Shown piece by piece: positions 18,081 to 26,791 of a DNA stretch of 64,000 nucleotides. Under the pieces are notes generated by a model. It had not been told where the DNA came from and did not search any database. It worked only from the letters and a program-made list of their open reading frames with translations. How positions within the stretch are numbered: the stretch's first letter is position 1; every line of letters starts with the position of its first letter. The position numbers were made by a program, and so were the translations under genes. Source of the DNA: Bacillus sp. FJAT-29937 (lineage in GTDB: Bacteria; Bacillota; Bacilli; Bacillales; Cytobacillaceae). Location of the stretch: positions 19,570 through 83,569 of the forward strand of contig NZ_LMAS01000012.1 in the NCBI RefSeq assembly GCF_001509555.1, in the 5' to 3' direction.

Positions 18081-18209
18081 AAGATTGATTCATCCCTTTA
18101 CTAATTTTCTATTAAGTTATAGGGATGGATTAAGGATATTGGAAGAAGCATACAAGTTAGGTGAAGGAGAAGACTCGATGATCTGAATTCTTCAGGTTGT
18201 GAGAAATTT

Positions 18210-18439
18210 GCGGAATGTGGTTCCGTTATTTCACAAAATAACCTATATTTCATAGTGTTATCGGACTTAGGTTCCGCTAATAGGGGTCAAGCTGGGTAAT
18301 TTCGTATGATTTTCATCGTTTAGCGGAACTGGTGTCCGTAAAAATATGAAAATAGTGGATTTTAAGTAAATAGCGGAATGGGAGTCCGATAGATTTTGAG
18401 AGATTAACCAGTAGGGTTCAAATATTGCGGACTTAACAA
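18210..18439. repeat. Modular hairpin element GCGGA-N-TCCGC, copy A
   Basis: Four short imperfect palindromes of about 16 bp at 18210, 18262, 18323 and 18373 (e.g. GCGGAACTGGTGTCCG), plus a half module at 18427. Spacings are 52, 61, 50 and 54 bp. Same architecture as copies at 43379 and 49805. No coding capacity. Confidence 0.75.
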
Positions 18440-18694
18440 GAAAGCGACGGAAGAAAGTTTATGTGCCTCGTCTAATGATGGACAATTTGCAAACCATTTT
18501 GCTAAATGAAGATAATCATTTTTTCTGCTCCGAAAATGCTGCTGTCTTTCTCCGATACACTGTACATATCTTGTCATCCGTCGGGTCGTTTCTTTCGTTT
18601 GCCATTGTAAAACTTCTAATTCACTCTGCTTTGTCCCAGTGCCTAAAAACCATTGTCTTAGGGATTCCCAATACTCATTAAACTCAATTCTCCA
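18440..18694 (-). pseudogene. Wadjet type II JetA (DUF2397/TIGR02677) fragment
   Basis: Minus strand reads about 85 uninterrupted codons, starting WRIEFNEYWESLRQWFLG. It includes TRRMTRYVQCIGERQQHFRS and DYLHLAKWFANCPSLDEAH. The R..ER...FRSRK.DYLHLA.WF pattern is, as I recall it, characteristic of TIGR02677. That protein is the first component of the four-gene TIGR02677-02680 anti-plasmid system (Wadjet type II). No start, no partner genes, and flanked by a repeat element and tauE: a remnant. Confidence 0.65.
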
Positions 18695-18706
18695 ACCGTT
18701 GCCGAA

Positions 18707-19444
18707 TTATAAAACATTTTCAATAAATATTTGAACAATGAGTGCTGCTGTTACAATTCTTAAAATCGGTTTTACATATTGTGGTTTTAGTTTTTGAGCA
18801 ATCCTAACACCAATTTGTGCACCCGTTAGAGATCCTAATAGCAGCGCCAATGTAACCGGCCAAATGACTTTTCCAGTGGCGATATAGGTAATGGCTGCCC
18901 CAAAGCAACTTGAAAAAGTAGCTAGGCGGACCATTCCGACTGCACGAATATATGCGATATTTAAAAAGCCAAATAAATAAAGCATCAATGTCCCTTGACC
19001 AGGGCCGAATAGACCATCATAGATTCCAATACTGTAAAGTCCCGGCGCACTAATTTTATTAAATATTAAAGGCTTCTCACCGGTAAAATTTCCTTTTCCT
19101 ATAAATGAAACGATAAAAGCAAATATTAGGAGAACAATTGCAACAATATACATGTTTTTCCCCGAAATCCATGATGCAATAACTCCCCCAGTGATTCCCC
19201 CGCAAATACTCACTGGAATAATCCAATAGCATTCCTTTAGGGAGATTTCCTTCTTCTTGAGCAAGTAGAAAAAGCTTGAAAACGAACTAACGGTATTTGA
19301 TACTTTATTTGCCGCAATCGCCGAATGTACAGGGATCCCCATGATCAGCATGACTGGCAGACTAATTAATCCGCCGCCGCCAGCCAGTGTCCCCAATGTC
19401 GTAGCACAAATTCCAATAAAAAACAGAATAACATATTCCATCAT
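18707..19444 (-). CDS. TauE/SafE-family sulfite/anion exporter
   Basis: 245-aa membrane protein with seven to eight hydrophobic helices and the family's repeated half. The first half has GTLAGGGGLISLPVMLIMGIPVHSA, the second GIYDGLFGPGQGTLMLYLF. Members export sulfite, sulfoacetate or other sulfur anions. It is 2.2 kb from the acylating aldehyde dehydrogenase operon. If that operon degrades a sulfonate, this could export the released sulfite. Confidence 0.88.
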   Translation of the reverse strand: MMEYVILFFIGICATTLGTLAGGGGLISLPVMLIMGIPVHSAIAANKVSNTVSSFSSFFYLLKKKEISLKECYWIIPVSICGGITGGVIASWISGKNMYIVAIVLLIFAFIVSFIGKGNFTGEKPLIFNKISAPGLYSIGIYDGLFGPGQGTLMLYLFGFLNIAYIRAVGMVRLATFSSCFGAAITYIATGKVIWPVTLALLLGSLTGAQIGVRIAQKLKPQYVKPILRIVTAALIVQIFIENVL

Positions 19445-19590
19445 TTACCACCCCTAAATTAAGTATAGTGCCATTTAGGTGATAAATAAATTCAAAGTTA
19501 TTTATGGAAGTTCATAAGAATTAATTATGATTAGAATATACTTAATAAAGCGATATGTGCAATTATGTTTGTTTTTAATATGAATTAAGA

Positions 19591-21096
19591 TTATCTATTA
19601 TGATTGAACTTTGGGTTTAATCGTACATCCTGCCAAATCTCCATTTGCTCAAACATCCCCGCTAATTGTAAAAGTAAATCTTCCCTGCCCTTAGCTGCCA
19701 TCACCTGTACTCCTACTGGCAGGCCATCTGTCGTAAGATGTAGAGGCATGGATATAGCAGGCTGGCCTGTGAGGTTTGCAAGCTGGGTAAAAGGTGTTCG
19801 CATGAGGTTTTCCTCAGCAATTTTATCTACAATTCCTACTTTCTTCAATATCCCGCCAGCACCTAATCTTCCTGCGATGTTTATTAGTAGTTTCTCAGAA
19901 GATGTCGGATCTAGCTCACCAATTTTTGCTGGTGGAAAGGCTGTAGTTGGTGTTATATATAAATCATAGGTTTCATGAAAGGTTTCCATTTTGTAAGCTG
20001 CCAAATCCCATTCTCTTAAACTTAGGACAAATTCTTCTGCAGTTGTAGCTTTACCTAGCAGTCCTAATAACCATGTAGTCGGTTCAACATCTTGAATTGT
20101 CGCTTTTCTTCCAAGGATTTCTTCTAGGGAAGCTAGGATTGCGGCCGTTTCACCAAAATACATAGTTAAATAGCTTTTTGCGATTTTCTTTCCATCAACG
20201 GGAGCATCTATTTCTTCTATACTATGCCCCATTGATTCTAGCGCTTTAACTGCTTTCCAAACTGCCTCTTTACAGTCCGCATGTACTTTAGTTCCAATAG
20301 GAGACTGTAGAGAAACCGCAATGCGAAGCTGATTTTCAATAGGTGTTTGTGCGGCTTGGAGATAATTCCTGCTAAATAGAGGAGCATGGAAAGCAGCTGT
20401 TTTTTCATATATTGATAACTCATCCAACATGGCTGCGCTATCCCTAACCGATCGAGTTAACACATGCTCTACTGAGGCCCCCTGCCAGCTCCTTCCTATC
20501 TTTGGCCCCACCGGCGTTCTTCCCCTTGTTGGTTTTAATCCAAATAACCCGCAATAAGCAGCAGGAATACGAATGGATCCGCCCCCATCATTTGCACCAG
20601 CAATGGGGACCATTCCCGAAGCAACTGCCGCGCCTGATCCGCCGCTAGAACCGCCCGGAGTAAAGTACTCATTCCATGGATTCCGTGTGACTCCATAATG
20701 CTCAGGTTCGGTTATAGCCACCAATGCAAACTCTGGAACATTCGTTTGACCCAAAAATACAGCTCCTGTTTTTCTTACTTGCGATACATACAACGAGTCC
20801 TTTTCAGCCCGAAAGTCTTTGAAAGCTTTCGATCCTAATGTAATAGGCTCTCCTTTAATGTCTTGACTGATATCCTTCAACAGCATTGGGACTCCTGCAA
20901 ACAAACCGGGATGTACGTTGTCCGCATTTTTCCTTGCTTGTTCATACATTCTATGAATAACCGCATTAATCTTCGGATTTAAAGATTCAATTAAGCGAAT
21001 CGCCTCCTCCACCAACTCAATCGGCTTCACCTCTTTTTTCTGTACTAGTTCTGCTAAACCAAGTCCATCGAAATCCTTATAATTGAACCCTAACAT
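19591..21096 (-). CDS. Amidase (amidase-signature family)
   Basis: 501-aa amidase with the Ser-cisSer-Lys triad visible. Lys74 is in PMLLKDIS, Ser150 in GGSSGGSG and nucleophile Ser174 in GGGSIRIPA. It hydrolyses amides to acid and ammonia (EC 3.5.1.4 type). It is not GatA, because no gatC or gatB is nearby and it contains family-atypical insertions. No signal peptide; cytoplasmic. Confidence 0.9.
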   Translation of the reverse strand: MLGFNYKDFDGLGLAELVQKKEVKPIELVEEAIRLIESLNPKINAVIHRMYEQARKNADNVHPGLFAGVPMLLKDISQDIKGEPITLGSKAFKDFRAEKDSLYVSQVRKTGAVFLGQTNVPEFALVAITEPEHYGVTRNPWNEYFTPGGSSGGSGAAVASGMVPIAGANDGGGSIRIPAAYCGLFGLKPTRGRTPVGPKIGRSWQGASVEHVLTRSVRDSAAMLDELSIYEKTAAFHAPLFSRNYLQAAQTPIENQLRIAVSLQSPIGTKVHADCKEAVWKAVKALESMGHSIEEIDAPVDGKKIAKSYLTMYFGETAAILASLEEILGRKATIQDVEPTTWLLGLLGKATTAEEFVLSLREWDLAAYKMETFHETYDLYITPTTAFPPAKIGELDPTSSEKLLINIAGRLGAGGILKKVGIVDKIAEENLMRTPFTQLANLTGQPAISMPLHLTTDGLPVGVQVMAAKGREDLLLQLAGMFEQMEIWQDVRLNPKFNHNR

Positions 21097-21184
21097 TCTA
21101 ATTCCCCCCTCAGTCTCTTCTGGATTCCTTAGTTCAATATATGCTTCACCCCCATGGTTACAATCATCATTCCCGTTGTTATTT

Positions 21185-21478
21185 GGACAGGTTGCTGCGG
21201 TTTTTCACTAACCTGTCTAAATCTACTGGCTTTCTGGACAGGTTGCGGCGGTTTTTCATTAACCTGTCCAAATCTACTGGCTTTCTGGACAGGTTGCGGT
21301 GGTTTTTCATTAACCTGTCCAAATCTACTGGCTTTCTGGACAGGTTTCGGCGGTTTCTCATTAACCTGTCCAAATCTACTGGCTTTCTGGACAGGTTGCG
21401 GCGTTTTATCATTAACCTGTCCAAATCTACTGGCTTTCTGGACAGGTTGCGGTGGTTTTTCATTAACCTGTCCAAATC
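21185..21478. repeat. 51-bp tandem repeat, six units, each a hairpin
   Basis: Units start at 21185, 21236, 21287, 21338, 21389 and 21440, an exact 51-bp period. Each holds GGACAGGTT, about 16 bp of G-rich/T-rich sequence, AACCTGTCC, then AAATCTACTGGCTTTCT. Because 51 is a multiple of three, open frames exist on both strands, but they have no proper ribosome binding site. Not CRISPR, because the whole unit is conserved. It lies between the amidase start and the NERD gene end. Confidence 0.9.
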
Positions 21479-21485
21479 ACACTGT

Positions 21486-22421
21486 TTAATGATCAGAGCT
21501 CGCTACCTTAACAAAATAACTGTCTTTACTGATTCCAACGGGTGTATATTTTAACATCAAAATCCTACGAATGGTTTTCTTAGACCTTATTCCATTACAC
21601 CATTCGTAAATAGTATTTGTGAATATCCTCTTCTTTGGAAAAAGAAAGATAAACTCCTCAACATTACGCAATATCGCCGTTACCGCTTTCTCTTTTATTC
21701 CACATTTATTACAGATTAAGTATTCGGGACTATAGTCGTCCATAAACGAAACACAATTATAGCAGCGAACTCCTTTTTTCAATTCCTCAAATTGATACTC
21801 ATAAACCCGCTTATGTCGGGATTCATTAATGTGGGCCGCTACTATTTTTTCTGCAAGCCTTAAGGATGCCTTTTGTATTGTTGGAGGGTTCATTTGCAAT
21901 TTTTTAACAAATCGAGGAAGCTGTGTTGGAAAAATAATAGGGTGGTTTCGTGGGGCTTCGTATAAGTGGAATTCTGGGTGGACGAAACATACGAAGGATT
22001 TAATCGGAGTTTTGATGCCGAAATCTTGAAGTAGTCTTCGAAATAAGGATTCACTGCGTTCCAATTGAAGCAGCGGGTTATTAATTTCTTTTCCTGATTG
22101 GGTATAAAATCCATCGCCATCGATATAAAAATCACCATCGAAATATTTTACCTCAAATAAATAAATTAACTCTGAGGAGATAAATAAGGAATCTATCTGA
22201 AATTCAGTTTGATTGTATTCAAGCAATATATCATTGAGGATAATCCAACCGTTTGAAAGATCCTCTACCCAATTATCAAAAAGCAGCTCCCCTTCAAAGC
22301 CCCTTTCGAGATTTCTAAGAGTGTTCAACTCTTTTTCTGATAAATCCTTCCTCGGGCTTAGGCATTTTAACAACTTTAACTCTTCTGGTTCCTGGCGTGC
22401 CCTAATAATGATTTCTCTCAC
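21486..22421 (-). CDS. NERD-domain protein with C-terminal zinc ribbon
   Basis: 311 aa. The N-terminal half (about 35-150) is a nuclease-related NERD domain: RGFEGELLFDNW, then FQIDSLFIS and the catalytic-like FEVKYFDGDFY. The C-terminus has CYNC and CNKC, a zinc ribbon of about 25 residues. Common in Bacillaceae with unknown function; a DNA-processing role is inferred from the restriction-endonuclease-like core. The CDS stop is only 8 bp from the 51-bp repeat array. Confidence 0.8.
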   Translation of the reverse strand: MREIIIRARQEPEELKLLKCLSPRKDLSEKELNTLRNLERGFEGELLFDNWVEDLSNGWIILNDILLEYNQTEFQIDSLFISSELIYLFEVKYFDGDFYIDGDGFYTQSGKEINNPLLQLERSESLFRRLLQDFGIKTPIKSFVCFVHPEFHLYEAPRNHPIIFPTQLPRFVKKLQMNPPTIQKASLRLAEKIVAAHINESRHKRVYEYQFEELKKGVRCYNCVSFMDDYSPEYLICNKCGIKEKAVTAILRNVEEFIFLFPKKRIFTNTIYEWCNGIRSKKTIRRILMLKYTPVGISKDSYFVKVASSDH

Positions 22422-22519
22422 ATCCTTATAAGTTAAATAATTAATTACACTTTATCTATTACAACTTTTCAGCTAAATTATTATAGCTCTCAATTAATCA
22501 TATCCATTTACATCCTTTT

Positions 22520-22810
22520 TTACAAGAATCGATCAACAACAACAAATCCATCGTTTTGTTCAAAAGAAATACACAATACCTTAAATACAAAAACCGCTGA
22601 ATGCCTATCCATCACAAATGGAATTTCATCAACCAAAAACTGAATATCCATATCCTTTGCCCCATCCAGGGACAACATAAATTCAACATTTCCTCAGCAC
22701 TCCCCTGTAGGATAGGCTTTCAACCGCACAAATTGATCTAAATGATCTTCAAGCAATTTCCTAAGCTTCTCCAATGCTTCATCCGAAATATATACTGGTG
22801 GTGTTATCAT
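22520..22810 (-). CDS. Selenoprotein of the CC/Se-motif (HesB/IscA-like) family
   Basis: 96-aa protein encoded with one in-frame TGA (22694-22696, codon 39) directly after a Cys codon: PTGEC-U-GNVEFML. The reading frame continues with good coding character on both sides, ending FVVVDRFL and TAA. Start ATG has GAGGGGGA 7 nt upstream. The region after TGA folds into a SECIS-like hairpin (22657-22675). I recall a small family named CC/Se motif (seleno)protein, related to HesB-like proteins, in Bacilli, where other members have Cys-Cys. Role unknown, probably redox or metal binding. Gene callers would split it at the TGA. Confidence 0.75.
22657..22675 (-). promoter_or_regulatory. Bacterial SECIS-like hairpin
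   Basis: Minus strand TTGTCCC-TGGAT-GGGGCAA: a 7-bp stem (one G-U pair) with a 5-nt apical loop carrying G at its second position. The loop begins 25 nt after the TGA, within the usual 16-37 nt range for bacterial SECIS elements. Confidence 0.6.
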
Positions 22811-22834
22811 AACGTAATCCCCCTCAAAAATTTA

Positions 22835-22865
22835 GGCTGCTCATCTTAAGATGGCAGCCTTTGAT
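22835..22865 (-). terminator. Terminator/attenuator between IDEAL and selenoprotein genes
   Basis: Minus strand AGGCTGCCATCTTAAGATGAGCAGCCT, then AAATTTTTG. The selenoprotein ribosome binding site starts directly after the T-run. Unless a promoter overlaps this hairpin, the selenoprotein is read through it. Confidence 0.6.
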
Positions 22866-22870
22866 TTTCT

Positions 22871-23065
22871 TTATGAAATGCTCTTTAATTCTTCCGTTAA
22901 GCGCATAAATTCTTCTTTGTTCCGTTCAGTAAGGGTTTTATCAATTTCCAATTTGAGCCGTGCTCTCCGAAATGTCAGTAAGGTGTTGTTTAAAAATTGC
23001 TCTGCAAGAATTTCATCCATATTCTCTTCATGTTGTTGAGCTGAATTCAATAAATGTTTTTCCAT
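22871..23065 (-). CDS. Small IDEAL-domain protein
   Basis: 64 aa from the ATG at 23065, which has AGGAG about 10 nt upstream. The C-terminal half RRARLKLEIDKTLTERNKEEFMRLTEEL matches the IDEAL domain (short motif I-D-x-A-L plus helix) of several small Bacillus proteins such as YpiB/ComK-related ones. Probably a protein-interaction module; no enzymatic residues. Confidence 0.7.
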   Translation of the reverse strand: MEKHLLNSAQQHEENMDEILAEQFLNNTLLTFRRARLKLEIDKTLTERNKEEFMRLTEELKSIS

Positions 23066-23224
23066 CGTTAACCAACTCCTCGACCTTTTTTCTATTTTAG
23101 CAGTAATTATTAGATAATTCAATCTATTTTTTCAAAGTAAACTTGTCCAATTTTTGGATAAGAAGGAATCCATTGGGGAACATAATAATGAAGCGGATAT
23201 CATCAGTTAAAGGAAGTGAGAAAG

Positions 23225-23446
23225 ATGAATATACAAAATAATATGGAATTTGAAATGAAAAGCTGTTTTATTCCAAATATCGCAAAGTCAGAATCACTAA
23301 GGATTATAGAGATAAACCCAAGGAGTGTCGTTGTGCAAATGAATAACCCTGATTGCAGAGGGGTCTTTCCATTGGACAATTTCCAATATTGGATAAAAAA
23401 AGGGTCTCTCATTGAAAAAAGTGAACAGCAGAAAAAAACTTCTTAA
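23225..23446 (+). CDS. Small hypothetical protein (73 aa)
   Basis: 73 aa, start ATG at 23225 with AAAGGAAG 8 nt upstream, and a strong terminator after it. No hydrophobic segment. Two cysteines (CFIP and DCRG). Sequence such as RIIEINPRSVVVQMNN suggests a small beta-rich fold. I do not recognise a family. Confidence 0.6.
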   Translation: MNIQNNMEFEMKSCFIPNIAKSESLRIIEINPRSVVVQMNNPDCRGVFPLDNFQYWIKKGSLIEKSEQQKKTS

Positions 23447-23458
23447 CCGCCCAAAACA

Positions 23459-23503
23459 AAAAGAGACATCCCCCAAATATAAGGAGATGTCTCTTAATTT
23501 TTT
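23459..23503 (+). terminator. Bidirectional terminator
   Basis: AAGAGACATC pairs with GATGTCTCTT, with an A-run before and a T-run after. It serves the small + gene and, from the other side, the RocB-like gene, whose stop is at 23510. Confidence 0.8.
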
Positions 23504-23509
23504 CAAAAT

Positions 23510-25129
23510 TTAAGCATTAACTTTCCCATTCACCATCATCTTAATCATCCCTTCAACAAGTGAAGGAACCTCTTCAAAAGCGCTCTTCATATGAACGCGT
23601 TCGGTTCTTTTGTGAGCATCTTTCCCGAATGGCCCGACATTTAATACAGGCGCATCAAGCAGTTTCATTCCTTCAAATGGGATGCTGTAGCTTTCCCCCC
23701 AAACAGGCGTGTTTGTGACAAACGCGGTCCAACCTTCCCCTTCATCCTTATAATTCACGTAGCTTAAATCGCAGATTCCATTAAAGTAGTGGATTTGGTG
23801 AACAGGTAAGTTAAACTTCTGAAGCCCTTTCTCTTTCACATAACCGATACATTTTTGGATAAGCTCATCTTCTGAAGAATTGATTGCTGGATAATAGGGC
23901 GGTGCATAAAGTAAAACCATTGCAGGTGTTAGTTCCTGACATTGAATGATCAAAGCATCAGCAATGCGAAATGACTTTTCACGGTCATCCCACTCTTTGT
24001 TGGCAAGTATATTCTTCTTGATTTCCTCTACATGGTCTGAACCAATTTTTCCTATAGCATGCTTTAATAGCTCTTCATAGCGAAGCACACGCACTTCCCC
24101 AACAGGAGCTGCACCTTGACCTAAACACACCTTTTTGTATGCTTCATTACAAGCCACGGCTGCCTCCTGTGCAACTTCTTCAAACATATCCATAATTTCA
24201 GATGCATTCTTTTTCATTAAAAATACATTATACAAGGCTGCAGCACGATATGGAGTTTGTGTTGAATATTCCAATTTCAAATCCTTTTGCTGAAGGGTCA
24301 CTGGAAGTGGCGTCTTTTCTCCCAAGACAGTTTCCTGAAAAGCAGGATTCCATTCCATCCGCTGTGTCAAAAATGACGCGATATACGGAGCTGTGATACC
24401 ACTCAATGGTTCCCCCACATGTGTTTCTTTTCCGTAAAATAAAGCGGACGGCATAATTTTTCCGATCGTGCCAGAATACACATAGTATTTTCGATCCCCA
24501 GGCTCTTGGGTAAATACTGGCTCTCCATTTAAGAAAAGCTTATAAGTCAATTTATGTTCTTCCTTTAGATCCAACAGCTTGTTAACAGCAGCACGCATTC
24601 CCGTCGAATTTACCTCTTCATCCGGAACGGTTAGTAATAGCAGATTAATTGGCCATTGCTCGACCGATGCTTTTTCGATCAAGCCCATATGCATTACAAG
24701 GCCCATTTTCATATCCATTGTGCCTCTGCCGAATAAATACTCACCAGATAATAAATCTTGTTTCGCATCCTCAGGCAGATCATGAATTCTTTCATAAAGT
24801 AATTTAGTCAATGCTTCCGGCTGATAGGCAAGGGGTTCAATATCCCCATATTCTTCCGTATTGACCGTATCAAAATGGCTAATTAACACAATCGTTTCAC
24901 TAGCTTCCGGATGCTTATACAGTGCAGTAAGAAATCGGCGGCCCAAATCTGCATCATCTAGTCTTAAATCATCAGGATGATGAGTAAAATAATCTAGTTC
25001 TTGGAGCTTAGCTAGAAGTTTAACAGGAAATTCACGTTCTCCTTCTGTAAGGGTCATGCTTTTCCAGCTTACAACCTCACATAATAATTCACGTAACGCA
25101 ACTGGTTCTCCCCATTTAAGTTGTGTCAT
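23510..25129 (-). CDS. rocB: RocB-like M20-family peptidase
   Basis: 539-aa member of the M20/M28 zinc-peptidase clan and close to B. subtilis RocB, a protein of arginine use with no proven reaction. Metal-binding residues are visible: SHFDTVN (His-x-Asp), GRGTMDMKMG (bridging Asp) and PDEEVNSTG (Glu-Glu). It is the last gene of an operon-like string with an amino-acid permease and two amidinohydrolase-fold enzymes. That supports a role in deacylating or cleaving an arginine-derived compound. Confidence 0.85.
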   Translation of the reverse strand: MTQLKWGEPVALRELLCEVVSWKSMTLTEGEREFPVKLLAKLQELDYFTHHPDDLRLDDADLGRRFLTALYKHPEASETIVLISHFDTVNTEEYGDIEPLAYQPEALTKLLYERIHDLPEDAKQDLLSGEYLFGRGTMDMKMGLVMHMGLIEKASVEQWPINLLLLTVPDEEVNSTGMRAAVNKLLDLKEEHKLTYKLFLNGEPVFTQEPGDRKYYVYSGTIGKIMPSALFYGKETHVGEPLSGITAPYIASFLTQRMEWNPAFQETVLGEKTPLPVTLQQKDLKLEYSTQTPYRAAALYNVFLMKKNASEIMDMFEEVAQEAAVACNEAYKKVCLGQGAAPVGEVRVLRYEELLKHAIGKIGSDHVEEIKKNILANKEWDDREKSFRIADALIIQCQELTPAMVLLYAPPYYPAINSSEDELIQKCIGYVKEKGLQKFNLPVHQIHYFNGICDLSYVNYKDEGEGWTAFVTNTPVWGESYSIPFEGMKLLDAPVLNVGPFGKDAHKRTERVHMKSAFEEVPSLVEGMIKMMVNGKVNA

Positions 25130-25200
25130 CCTTCAAAACCCCCTTTGATTTCCCTCTTATTCAAAATATCACAAATCCTTAAAATGTGTTGAAGTCATTT

Positions 25201-26613
25201 TCAAGCAGTCCCATTTATATCTGTATCTTCATCAGCCTTTTCATTCTTTGCTAGTTTAAATCGATAGAATAAGATACATGCTACAAGGAAGCCTATTCCA
25301 ACTAATAATCCTACAAGCTGTGTTGGATCAAATGCTAAGAAAATCAGGATGGCTAAACAAAATACGATACAAATGATCGGCACTAACGGATAGAATGGAA
25401 CTTTATATTTTAAATCCTCTATTTTTCCGCCAGCCTGTAAATATTTTCGTCTAAACATAAACTGTGAAAGGGCGATTCCCATCCATGAGATGGTAACTGA
25501 AATTCCCGCTATGGACATTAATAAGACGAAAACGGTATCGGCAGCAATAAAGCTAGTTAACAAGGATAATAAGGAAAAAAGCATTGTGAACACTAGTGCT
25601 GTAAAAGGAACTTTCCGTTTAGATAGCTTGCCAAATCGCTTCGGCGCCATCCCCTCATGTGCCATTGCCCAAAGCAAACGAGTTGAAGCGTATAAACAAG
25701 AGTTTCCAACTGACAAAATAGCAGTCAAGATAACAAAGTTCATAATGTCTGGTGCGAATGGGATACCAGCTAGATCCATCAAAGTAACAAATGGGCTTTC
25801 CAGTAATCCTAATTCTGCAGATGGGAAAATAGCTGATAATACTACAATAGAAGAAATATAGAATACAATAATTCTAACAAGTACATTTCGAATCGCACGT
25901 GGGATATTCTTCTCAGGCTCTTCACTCTCTCCCGCTGCAATTCCAATTAGTTCAGAACCTTGATAGGAAAAGATGACATTCATCATAGTAACAAACAGGA
26001 TCGCAATCCCAGCTGGGAATAATCCCGACGGAGCTAAATTTTGAAAATGTGGTGCTGGACGATCAGCCAGTGGGATAATTCCAAAGACAGCCGCCGCTCC
26101 AATAATAATAAAGAATATAACTGCGACTACTTTAATACCAGCAAACCAATATTCTGATTCCGCAAACCCTTTTGTTGTAAGGGCATTAAGTGAAAATAAC
26201 AAGACGATGAAAATGGCGCACCATATCCAAATAGAGACATCCGGAAACCAGCGTTGCATGATAATTCCTGCTGCGGTAAACTCAACCCCGGCGGTTGTTG
26301 CTGAACCGATGAAATACATCCATCCTAATGCAAAGCCAGCTGAAGGATTAATAAATTTTGTTGCATATGCTTGGAAAGAACCGGTAACAGGCATATAGAC
26401 GGCAAGCTCCCCTAGACAAACCATAACGAGGTATAAAATTAATCCCCCAAATAAATACCCGATTAATGCGCCGCCAGCCCCTGATTGGTTGATTGTATAA
26501 CCTACATTAAGAAACAATCCCGTTCCGATAACCCCTCCAAGAGAAAGCATGAATAAATGCCGCCTCTTCATCGAACGATTCAACTGGTTATCTTGTAATT
26601 CCTTATTTACCAC
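25201..26613 (-). CDS. Amino-acid permease (APC family, RocE/RocC-like)
   Basis: About 470 aa with 12 membrane segments. The APC start motif is RSMKRRHLFMLSLGGVIGTGLFLNVG. Best likeness is to the arginine/GABA permease group (RocE, RocC, GabP). I choose the GTG at 26613, which has AAGGGTG 8 nt upstream; an in-frame TTG at 26631 is less likely. Its place between the DDAH-like genes and rocB suggests uptake of arginine or methylarginine. Confidence 0.87.
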   Translation of the reverse strand: MVNKELQDNQLNRSMKRRHLFMLSLGGVIGTGLFLNVGYTINQSGAGGALIGYLFGGLILYLVMVCLGELAVYMPVTGSFQAYATKFINPSAGFALGWMYFIGSATTAGVEFTAAGIIMQRWFPDVSIWIWCAIFIVLLFSLNALTTKGFAESEYWFAGIKVVAVIFFIIIGAAAVFGIIPLADRPAPHFQNLAPSGLFPAGIAILFVTMMNVIFSYQGSELIGIAAGESEEPEKNIPRAIRNVLVRIIVFYISSIVVLSAIFPSAELGLLESPFVTLMDLAGIPFAPDIMNFVILTAILSVGNSCLYASTRLLWAMAHEGMAPKRFGKLSKRKVPFTALVFTMLFSLLSLLTSFIAADTVFVLLMSIAGISVTISWMGIALSQFMFRRKYLQAGGKIEDLKYKVPFYPLVPIICIVFCLAILIFLAFDPTQLVGLLVGIGFLVACILFYRFKLAKNEKADEDTDINGTA

Positions 26614-26728
26614 ACGACTCACACCCTTCAAAATAGATTTTCCTAATATCTTTGTAGAATTTTCAAATAATTGTTAGCCCTTACATATTTAAGAATGTTG
26701 AATCTTGGTGTAAGTTTTAGGGTGAGTA

Positions 26729-26772
26729 GAAGCTGAAATAAGCCGTAATCGTCTCTGCTATTTTTCAGCTTC
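26729..26772 (-). terminator. Hairpin between the DDAH and permease genes
   Basis: Perfect arms GAAGCTGAAA (26729-26738) and TTTCAGCTTC (26763-26772) with a long loop. It lies between the permease start and the DDAH-like stop; a T-rich tail is present on the + side. May reduce read-through within the operon. Confidence 0.5.
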
Positions 26773-26791
26773 TTCTATTTCATCATTCCTT

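Larger units (their letters stand above)
17639..18439. other. Gene-free stretch with a duplicated fragment and a repeat element
   Basis: No intact gene. It holds the protease C-terminal duplicate (17877-18080) and copy A of the GCGGA...TCCGC hairpin element (18210-18439). Beyond it, up to 18694, lies a Wadjet-gene remnant. It looks like a site of repeated insertion and decay. Confidence 0.6.

Noticed and set aside
18463..18681. 72-aa ORF on the plus strand
   Set aside because: It is antisense to the better-supported Wadjet fragment and has no ribosome binding site.
21185..21478. CRISPR array
   Set aside because: The entire 51-bp unit is conserved, with no variable spacers and no cas genes nearby.
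21141..21554. Long open frames on both strands across the 51-bp repeats, giving 17-residue repeat proteins
   Set aside because: They exist only because 51 is divisible by three; no ribosome binding site, and both strands are equally open.
22520..22693. Treating the region after the TGA as a separate truncated pseudogene
   Set aside because: The frame is continuous with coding character on both sides, a Cys precedes the TGA, and a SECIS-like hairpin follows, so Sec decoding is more likely.
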